From Candidatus Gastranaerophilales bacterium (GTDB lineage: Bacteria; Cyanobacteriota; Vampirovibrionia; Gastranaerophilales; Gastranaerophilaceae), in assembly GCA_944325545.1 (NCBI GenBank), contig CALVAM010000019.1, positions 1-40,833 on the forward strand: 40,833 nucleotides of DNA. Reading direction: 5' to 3'. Under the pieces are notes generated by a model. The model saw nothing but the letters and a program-made list of their open reading frames with translations, did not search any database and was not told where the DNA came from. The translations under genes and the position numbers were made by a program. Below are positions 34,898 to 40,833 of the stretch, piece after piece. Each line of letters opens with the position of its first letter. The first letter of the stretch is position 1.

Positions 34898-36595
34898 TTA
34901 TTTGCAATGAATATCTTCTTTATCGATTTTTCCGTCGTAATTATTATCTATACCATCACTGCAAGAGCCTATAGAATCGTTACTTTCTGCAAGCGGATTA
35001 TATTTTAACCATTTGTTCGAAATTTTATTCCAATGATACAAAAAATAATTCTTATAGAACTCAGCCGCTTCTTTATTTTTAAGAATTACTAAATTTTCAT
35101 CATTTTTATTTTGACCACTGTTAGAAAAATTCATTGAACCTATTATTAAATATTCATCATCAATTATCATTGTTTTAGAATGCATTTTACCTGCGTAATT
35201 TTCTGTTTTAACAAGAATTCCCGCATCTCTAAGTTGTTTAATTTTAGAATACTTAGCAGAAGCGTTTAAAGCATCTGTAATTATTTTAACGTCTATTCCT
35301 CTATTATTGGCATTTATTAATTCTTCGACTAATCTTTTTTCGCTTAAAACAAATATCGGTATATAAATATAATGTTTTGAGTTTCGAATAAGAGGGAAAA
35401 TTGATTTTTCATAACTCTTATCTTGGGGAGAAAAATAAATTTCTATATTTTTAGGTTTATTAATTTGCGAAATAGACTTTTTGTCATTATGAAAATTTCC
35501 TAAATACATTTGTTCAAATTCATTTTGAAAGATTTTTGCAACATCTTTAGATTTAATTACAATAATTGAATTAGAATTATATCCTGACATATCTGTATAA
35601 GAAAGATTTGCAGAACCTGTTATTACTGTTTTGTTATCAAATATATAGAATTTATTATGCATTATATAATTAAATTCTTTAGAGTTTTTATCATTAACAG
35701 AATTTGGAATTAATTTTACTAAATCAAAGGTGTTTGGATAAATATTTTGCAATTTGGAGTCAATATCATATATTAATCTGAATTTGACTCCTCTTTTGAT
35801 AGCATTTTTAATTGCATTCTCAATCTTAGGAATAGAAGAATATCCATAAATTGCCATATCAATCGAAGTTTTTGAAGAATTAATATTATCAAGAATTTCT
35901 TTACAAATTTCAGATTTACAATCTCTATCAGGTTTCAAATTTTTAGTAAAATCTGAAACTATGATTTTTATATCACCTAAATCCAGTTTATAATTTTTAA
36001 AATCAATATCAAGTATTTTTTCTGAGAATTCATTTTTATTTCTTTTTTGTTTTTTCTTAAAAACTCTGTTATAAGCAGATTTTTTGATAATTACAAAATC
36101 TCCTAATTCTAAATCTTTAGAAATAGGAAAGACTTTTTCATCTTGAATAATTACATACTTTGTTTTTCTTATGGAATTAATAAGTTTTTCAAATGCTGCA
36201 GGGTTAGTACTTTCACCATTAACAATCGCAAAAGGGGAATTTAAGAATTTTTCACGGTAACTATATTTAAAAAAGATAAGGTTATCTTCTTTAATTTTAA
36301 CTTCTCTGTTTTCAATTAAATTTTTAGCCCAATATTTTCCTAAATTTCCAATAATAAAAGCTTCTTCTTCGCTAATTTTAAATTTTTCAGCGTAAATTTT
36401 ATTCTTTTGACTAAAATAACTATCAAAATAATCTATTCCTTTTAAGAAAAATTTTTGATTATTTTCTAGGATAAACTCCACAGGAGAAATAACTTTATTA
36501 ACATAAAGAAATTCCTCTTTTGTTAACAAGAAAAATATAGAATAGCTCATCGCCAATAAAATTAAACATATTATGCTAATTTTCTTTTTCAACAT
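34898..36595 (-). CDS. Phospholipase D-like protein with two HKD motifs
   Basis: 565 residues. N-terminal signal anchor (about 6-25). Residues 40-215 are an N-terminal region with a small beta domain (ISKDLELGDFVIIKK). The two catalytic HxK(x4)D motifs are HNKFYIFDN (His313, Lys315, Asp320, with GSAN) and HSKTMIIDD (His472, Lys474, Asp479, with GSMN). Both are intact, so phosphodiesterase or transferase activity is likely, outside the cytoplasm. The C-terminus CSDGIDNNYDGKIDKEDIHC (545-564) is an Asp/Asn-rich, cysteine-closed loop like calcium-binding thrombospondin-type repeats. The gene starts inside the 3' end of the deacetylase gene, and its stop lies in a repeat hairpin. Confidence 0.88.
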   Translation of the reverse strand: MLKKKISIICLILLAMSYSIFFLLTKEEFLYVNKVISPVEFILENNQKFFLKGIDYFDSYFSQKNKIYAEKFKISEEEAFIIGNLGKYWAKNLIENREVKIKEDNLIFFKYSYREKFLNSPFAIVNGESTNPAAFEKLINSIRKTKYVIIQDEKVFPISKDLELGDFVIIKKSAYNRVFKKKQKRNKNEFSEKILDIDFKNYKLDLGDIKIIVSDFTKNLKPDRDCKSEICKEILDNINSSKTSIDMAIYGYSSIPKIENAIKNAIKRGVKFRLIYDIDSKLQNIYPNTFDLVKLIPNSVNDKNSKEFNYIMHNKFYIFDNKTVITGSANLSYTDMSGYNSNSIIVIKSKDVAKIFQNEFEQMYLGNFHNDKKSISQINKPKNIEIYFSPQDKSYEKSIFPLIRNSKHYIYIPIFVLSEKRLVEELINANNRGIDVKIITDALNASAKYSKIKQLRDAGILVKTENYAGKMHSKTMIIDDEYLIIGSMNFSNSGQNKNDENLVILKNKEAAEFYKNYFLYHWNKISNKWLKYNPLAESNDSIGSCSDGIDNNYDGKIDKEDIHCK

Positions 36596-37433
36596 AATTA
36601 GTTATTTCAAACCCTAAATTTTCAATTTTTTCTTTAAGTTTCAGATTCTTGGTAATTTGGAACTCAACAAAATGGTTATTAATAGTTCCATCTTCATATC
36701 TACAAGGATGGATAAGAGCTTCTACAGTAATATCGTCTTCTTTAATAGCCATAAGCCCATAAGAAATCGCCAGACTATTCATCATAGAGGTATATGTTAC
36801 TCCGATTAAATAATCATTTGTATTAAGCTCATATTTTTTTACTGTATGTTCATTAATAAGAGTAAAAGTATTTAAAAGCATGACTTTTATTAAATTAATC
36901 GGGTAAGCAAGAGTTAAGTGTCTATGAACATCTGGTATAATATAAGGTTTTTCAAACTGAGTTCTAATTTGTTTTATTCCATATTCTTTAGCTAAACTAC
37001 ATACAAGTTCAAAGATTCGAGGAATTGAATGCACGTGAACGTGAGAGTCAATATGAGTAACATGTGTATATTTTATTACTTCTTCTATTTGAGCCCTAAA
37101 TTCTTTTTCAACCTGTTCCATAAAAGAATTATCTTTATGATTTAAAGCTTTTAAAAGTAATTGTCCGAAAGAATTATTAAAATTTCCATTTTCATCAGTT
37201 AATTTATCAAGATTAAGACAAAGCGACTTACCTTCAATAATATTAAGATGAATCCCCACCCCTAAATCAGGACAAGCTGGAATAACATTTTTGTAAGCTT
37301 CTTCAAAAGCTTCTCCATTCGCAACTAAACTTGCACTTTTTAAAATTCCCGCCTGATAACCTTCTAAAACAGCTCTATTAAAAGCCTCACTCATTCCAAA
37401 ATCATCTGCATTAAGTATAAATTTTTTACTCAA
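36576..37433 (-). CDS. ChbG/HpnK (YdjC-like) carbohydrate deacetylase
   Basis: 285 residues. FILNADDFGMSEAFNRAV holds the metal-binding Asp pair. SASLVANGEAFEEA, LGVGIHLNIIEG and HIDSHVHVHSIPRIFEL give the other metal and catalytic His/Asp residues. The family removes acetyl groups from sugars; HpnK members act in lipid-linked sugar pathways. The start is TTG at 37433 with a strong GAGGGAG site. It is divergent from a lipid-linked glycosyltransferase gene, and a shared glycolipid role is possible inference. Confidence 0.9.
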   Translation of the reverse strand: MSKKFILNADDFGMSEAFNRAVLEGYQAGILKSASLVANGEAFEEAYKNVIPACPDLGVGIHLNIIEGKSLCLNLDKLTDENGNFNNSFGQLLLKALNHKDNSFMEQVEKEFRAQIEEVIKYTHVTHIDSHVHVHSIPRIFELVCSLAKEYGIKQIRTQFEKPYIIPDVHRHLTLAYPINLIKVMLLNTFTLINEHTVKKYELNTNDYLIGVTYTSMMNSLAISYGLMAIKEDDITVEALIHPCRYEDGTINNHFVEFQITKNLKLKEKIENLGFEITNYVEKEN

Positions 37434-37501
37434 AATTTACTCCCTCAATTAGTATTCACTATTCTAATTATTTATTGTATTATAATTTCAAGAGGATTAC
37501 A

Positions 37502-38464
37502 ATGAGCGAAAACAAAACGAAACTTGCAATAATTATACCGTGTTACAATGAAGAATTAGTTGTTAAAGCAACAGTTGAACGTCTTTTAGAAGTATTAGAC
37601 GGAATTATTTCTAAAGGAAAAATTTCAAATGAGAGTTATATTTATCTTATAGATGATGGTTCTAAGGATAAGACTTGGGAAATTATAGAAGAATTACATA
37701 CAAAATATGGTTATAGAGTTAAGGGAACAAAATTTATAAGAAATTACGGCAATCAAAAAGCTCTTATTGCAGGGCTATTGGGAGTTAAAGAAATCGGTTG
37801 CGATTGTGTTGTATCAATTGATGCAGATTTACAACAGGATGAAAATACTATAGAGATTTTTGTTGATGAATTTCATAAAGGAGCAGAAATTGTTTCAGGA
37901 ATAAGGAATGATAGAAAAACGGATTCGTTCTTTAAAAAATATACAGCACTTTGTTTTTACAAATTGATGAATCTTTTGGGGGTAAAAATTCCTCCAAATC
38001 ATTCTGATTTTAGATTAGTGAGTAAAAAAGCCCTTGATATTTTAGAAAAGTATTCAGAAGAAGGACTCTTCTTGAGAGGATTTTTCCACGAATTGGGCTT
38101 AAAAACAGCTTATGTACATTTTGACGTTAAACCGAGAGCTGTAGGCAGTACAAAGTATAATTTCTTTTCTTTAACAAGCTTGGCACTAAACGGAATAACA
38201 GCTTTTAGCATCGTACCTTTAAGAATTATTGCGGCAATCGGAGTTTTAACTGTTTTAGGAAGCTTTTTATTAGCCTTAGAAGTCTTGTTTGAAAAATATA
38301 TTTTGCATTCAGCACCGAGCGGCTGGGCAACTTTGGTAATTTTATTAGCTTTCTTTGGCGGACTTCAGATTTTTTGTCTGGGAATTATTGGAGAATATAT
38401 GGGACAAATTTTTAATGAAGTTAAAAGCAGACCTAGATATATCAAAGAAAAAGAAATTGTTTAG
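37502..38464 (+). CDS. Family 2 glycosyltransferase, DPM1/GtrB type
   Basis: 320 residues from the ATG at 37502, with AAGAGG upstream; a frame starting nine codons earlier lacks support. GT-A fold: LAIIIPCYNEEL, YLIDDGSKDKTWE, SIDADLQQDENT (the DxD-like metal site) and HSDFRLVSKKALDIL. Two C-terminal transmembrane helices (about 230-260 and 270-300) put it in the polyprenyl-phosphate glycosyltransferase group. It probably transfers a sugar to undecaprenyl phosphate. It sits divergent to the deacetylase. Confidence 0.93.
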   Translation: MSENKTKLAIIIPCYNEELVVKATVERLLEVLDGIISKGKISNESYIYLIDDGSKDKTWEIIEELHTKYGYRVKGTKFIRNYGNQKALIAGLLGVKEIGCDCVVSIDADLQQDENTIEIFVDEFHKGAEIVSGIRNDRKTDSFFKKYTALCFYKLMNLLGVKIPPNHSDFRLVSKKALDILEKYSEEGLFLRGFFHELGLKTAYVHFDVKPRAVGSTKYNFFSLTSLALNGITAFSIVPLRIIAAIGVLTVLGSFLLALEVLFEKYILHSAPSGWATLVILLAFFGGLQIFCLGIIGEYMGQIFNEVKSRPRYIKEKEIV

Positions 38465-38531
38465 TGGTTTTGTTATTAAAATAATTTTTGCTAATTAAAT
38501 TTTGCTTGTTTTTAAGTAAAAAAGTTCGTGC

Positions 38532-38537
38532 TAAAAT
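38532..38537 (+). promoter_or_regulatory. Candidate -10 box for yraN
   Basis: TAAAAT ends six bases before the ATG at 38544, and no Shine-Dalgarno exists, so the transcript may be leaderless. Confidence 0.35.
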
Positions 38538-38543
38538 GCATTT

Positions 38544-38888
38544 ATGTCTAATATTTCAATTGGTAGAAAAGGTGAAGAAATTGCTCAAGAATATTTAAAA
38601 AAAATAGGATATAAAATTCTTGAAACAAATAAAAGATTTTCTAAATTTTGTGAAATAGATATAATTGCGTTAGATAAGGATATATTGGTTTTTGTTGAGG
38701 TTAAGACAAGAAGCTCTAACGCTGCCGGTATCCCTTTGGAAGCTATTACAAAATTAAAATATCAACATATAAAACAGGGTCTTTTTTCTTATATACAAGA
38801 AAATTCTCAATATAAAAAGTATAGAATTGATGCAATTTCAATTATTCTTAATCCTAAAACAGAAATTAAGCACTTAAAAAACATTTAA
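38544..38888 (+). CDS. yraN: YraN family (UPF0102) nuclease-fold protein
   Basis: 114 residues. IGRKGEEIAQEYLKKIGYKI, then CEIDIIALDKDILVFVEVKT, form the restriction-endonuclease-like core (E, D, ExK residues all present). RIDAISIIL closes the domain. Often found near rnhB or other DNA genes; here it precedes gatB by 43 bases on the same strand. Function unproven. Confidence 0.92.
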   Translation: MSNISIGRKGEEIAQEYLKKIGYKILETNKRFSKFCEIDIIALDKDILVFVEVKTRSSNAAGIPLEAITKLKYQHIKQGLFSYIQENSQYKKYRIDAISIILNPKTEIKHLKNI

Positions 38889-38931
38889 AAATGTTTATGT
38901 TAAAATAATCTTATTAAGTGAGGGAAAAATT

Positions 38932-40380
38932 ATGTCAGATTTAAGAGATAAATATGAAGTTGTTATTGGTTTAGAAGTACACGCACAACTAAAGACGAAA
39001 TCAAAAATTTTTGCACCGGATTCAACAGAATTTGGGCATGAACAAAATTCACAGATTAGTGCAATTACTTTAGGAATGCCTGGAGTTTTGCCGGTATTGA
39101 ATAAAGAATGTGTGAATATGGGTATTTTATTGGGACTTGCTTTGAATTGTAAAATACCTAACAGATGTAAGTTTGATAGAAAACAATACTTTTATCCGGA
39201 TCTTCCAAAAGGATATCAAATTTCTCAGTATGATGAACCGATTTGTGTTGACGGATATATCGATGTTAAAGGTAAAAGAATCGGTATTACAAGAGCACAT
39301 TTAGAAGAAGATGCAGGCAAATTAGTTCATATAGGTGCTGCGGGTATTAATGGTGCAACAGGTTCTTTAGTTGACTTGAACAGAGCCGGAACTCCATTAT
39401 TGGAAATTGTTTCTGAGCCTGATATGAGATCAAGCGAAGAAGCTAGAAATTATATGGAAGAACTTAGGAATATAGTCAGATATCTTGGCGTTTGTGACGG
39501 AAACTTAGAAGAAGGCTCTATGAGATGTGATGCTAATATTTCAATTATGCCAAAAGGTTCTAAAGAGTTCGGAACAAGAGCTGAAATTAAGAACGTAAAC
39601 AGTTTTTCAGCATTACAACGAGCTATTGAATACGAAATAGATAGACAAATTGAAATCGTTGAAGAAGGCGGCGAAGTTGTTCAAGAAACAAGACTTTGGG
39701 ATGATAATTTGCGAGAAACTCGTTCTATGAGAGGAAAAGAAGATGCTCATGATTATAGATATTTCCCTGAACCGGATTTAATGCCGTTAGAAATCTCAAG
39801 AGAATGGGTGGAAGAGATTAGAGCAAAGATGCCAGAACTTCCTGAAGCTAAGCGACAAAGATATATAAGTATAGGATTAAGCGAATATGATGCTTCTGTT
39901 ATTGTTGAGCAAATGCCTTTAGCTCTGTTCTTTGATAAGGTTTTAGAGTTGGGTGCTAATCCAAAGATTGCGGTTAATTTTATAATGGGTGAAATAGCAG
40001 CTTATCTAAAAGAAAATAAAGTAGAAATTAATGAAACAAAATTAACTCCTGAAAATCTAGCTGAATTAATTTCATTAATCGAAAAGGGTACAATTTCTAA
40101 CAATATAGGTAAGCAAATTCTTGTAGAAGATATGATTACAAATGGAGAAAAAGCTTCTGATGTCGTTGAGAAAAAAGGTTTGAGCCAAATTTCTGATGAA
40201 GGTGCTATAAAAGCTATTGTACAAAAAATTATTGAAGCTAATCAACCTCAAGTTGAAGCATATAGGAATGGTAAAACTAATTTGTTAGGTTTCTTTGTTG
40301 GTCAAGTGATGAAGGAAACTAAGGGTCGAGCTAATCCTAAAACAGTTAATGAATTAGTAAAAGGATTTTTAGAAGGTTAG
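38932..40380 (+). CDS. gatB: Aspartyl/glutamyl-tRNA amidotransferase subunit B
   Basis: 482 residues. VIGLEVHAQLKTKSKIF at the start, FDRKQYFYPDLPKGYQISQY, GSMRCDANISI and the DYRYFPEPDL stretch are GatB hallmarks. The helical tail domain (about 335-482) is complete with the GQVMKETKGRANP signature. In the GatCAB complex it phosphorylates Glu- or Asp-mischarged tRNA so that it can be amidated. gatA and gatC are not here. AGGG ribosome site; a GC-rich terminator follows. Confidence 0.97.
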   Translation: MSDLRDKYEVVIGLEVHAQLKTKSKIFAPDSTEFGHEQNSQISAITLGMPGVLPVLNKECVNMGILLGLALNCKIPNRCKFDRKQYFYPDLPKGYQISQYDEPICVDGYIDVKGKRIGITRAHLEEDAGKLVHIGAAGINGATGSLVDLNRAGTPLLEIVSEPDMRSSEEARNYMEELRNIVRYLGVCDGNLEEGSMRCDANISIMPKGSKEFGTRAEIKNVNSFSALQRAIEYEIDRQIEIVEEGGEVVQETRLWDDNLRETRSMRGKEDAHDYRYFPEPDLMPLEISREWVEEIRAKMPELPEAKRQRYISIGLSEYDASVIVEQMPLALFFDKVLELGANPKIAVNFIMGEIAAYLKENKVEINETKLTPENLAELISLIEKGTISNNIGKQILVEDMITNGEKASDVVEKKGLSQISDEGAIKAIVQKIIEANQPQVEAYRNGKTNLLGFFVGQVMKETKGRANPKTVNELVKGFLEG

Positions 40381-40388
40381 ATTTAAAA

Positions 40389-40417
40389 GGCGGAGCTTAG
40401 CTCCGTCTTTCTTTTTA
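40389..40417 (+). terminator. Terminator of gatB
   Basis: GGCGGAGC (40389-40396) pairs with GCTCCGTC (40400-40407) with one G-T pair and a TTA loop, followed by TTTCTTTTT. Confidence 0.92.
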
Positions 40418-40833
40418 TAAAAACATTGTGCCCTTTTATGGTATTGGTTTTTATATTCTATTCAAAGTGTAAAAGTTTATAAGTTGAGAAGGAGTTAATA
40501 ATATTTGTCATTCCGAATTTATTTCGGAATCTTACACAATTGTAGTTTTATTTTCTAATTTATAAGACCCTGAAATGAATTCAGGGTGACGTATTTATAA
40601 GTTTAGGAATGTATAAGAAGTTAATAAAAATTCTACTCACTATTCACTACTCACTATTCACTAAATATAAGATTTTGGTGCAAAAAATTGCACCCTACAA
40701 ACTAATTTATAAGACCCTGAAATGAATTCAGGATGACGTATTTATAAGTTTAGGAGTGTATAAGAAGTTAATAAAAATTCTACTCACTATTCACTACTCA
40801 CTATTCACTAAATATAAGATTTTGGTGCAAAAA
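40418..40833. repeat. Intergenic repeat mosaic, right end
   Basis: No gene. It holds an ATTCCGAA hairpin (40510-40530), ACCCTGAA hairpin (40567-40587), heptamers (40635-40662), GGTGCAA hairpin (40677-40694), CCCTGAA hairpin (about 40714-40733) and heptamers (40782-40809). A truncated GGTGCAA hairpin lies at the very end. A unit of about 150 bases (hairpin, spacer, heptamers) appears twice. The sequence stops within the same module with which the window begins. Confidence 0.9.

Overview
This is a strongly AT-rich bacterial segment with short leaders, tightly packed genes and mosaic repeats filling the larger gaps. The gene set includes flagellar-type export genes, lysA plus a diadenylate cyclase, bioD/bioA, queD, GSI-type glnA, gatB and a tail-anchored DUF4145 protein. 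Several lineage-type proteins open with short Ile/Asn/Phe-rich N-termini. Together these suggest a gut Gastranaerophilales (Melainabacteria/Vampirovibrionia, non-photosynthetic cyanobacterial sister lineage). That assignment is inference from gene style; no 16S or other decisive marker is present. Both ends lie inside the same dispersed repeat family, as expected for a contig broken at repeats.

Layout: 1-530 repeat mosaic. 531-3698 (minus) a CHASE2-GGDEF diguanylate cyclase followed by trmFO. 4026-10541 (plus) a compact flagellar-type export cluster: fliE, fliF, a divergent FliG-N-like adaptor, fliH-like, flhA and an unknown 80-residue protein. 10619-14927 (plus) lysA, cdaA, a YitT protein, a small conserved protein, yidD and a P-loop kinase. 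14924-16909 (minus) a large membrane protein and two small genes. 17104-18945 dnaK, whose leader carries an inverted pair of heptamer arrays. 19008-22502 (minus) bioD, bioA, a DUF4145 protein and a short DegT-like protein. 22503-23372 repeat mosaic. Then glnA (plus), pgk (minus), and a plus-strand run of uridine kinase-like, unknown, queD, radical SAM, two tandem paralogues and maf. mutL (minus) and a COG3581-like protein (plus) are divergent. A small module with a secreted protein and an XRE regulator lies between 40-bp direct repeats. 34059-34897 repeat mosaic. A PLD-like protein and a ChbG/YdjC deacetylase (minus) follow, then a glycosyltransferase, yraN and gatB (plus), and a terminal repeat mosaic.

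The genes are mostly housekeeping: tRNA modification and charging, biotin, lysine/peptidoglycan, nitrogen, glycolysis, mismatch repair and chaperone functions. Two second-messenger synthases (c-di-GMP, c-di-AMP) are present. Three things stand out. First, the export cluster has a FliG position filled by a protein with no visible torque domain. Second, the repeat system is built from fixed four-heptamer arrays and small hairpin modules, and it supplies stop codons to neighbouring genes. Third, a 156-bp element occurs twice with no difference I could find and folds on paper into a multi-helix RNA with competing pairings.
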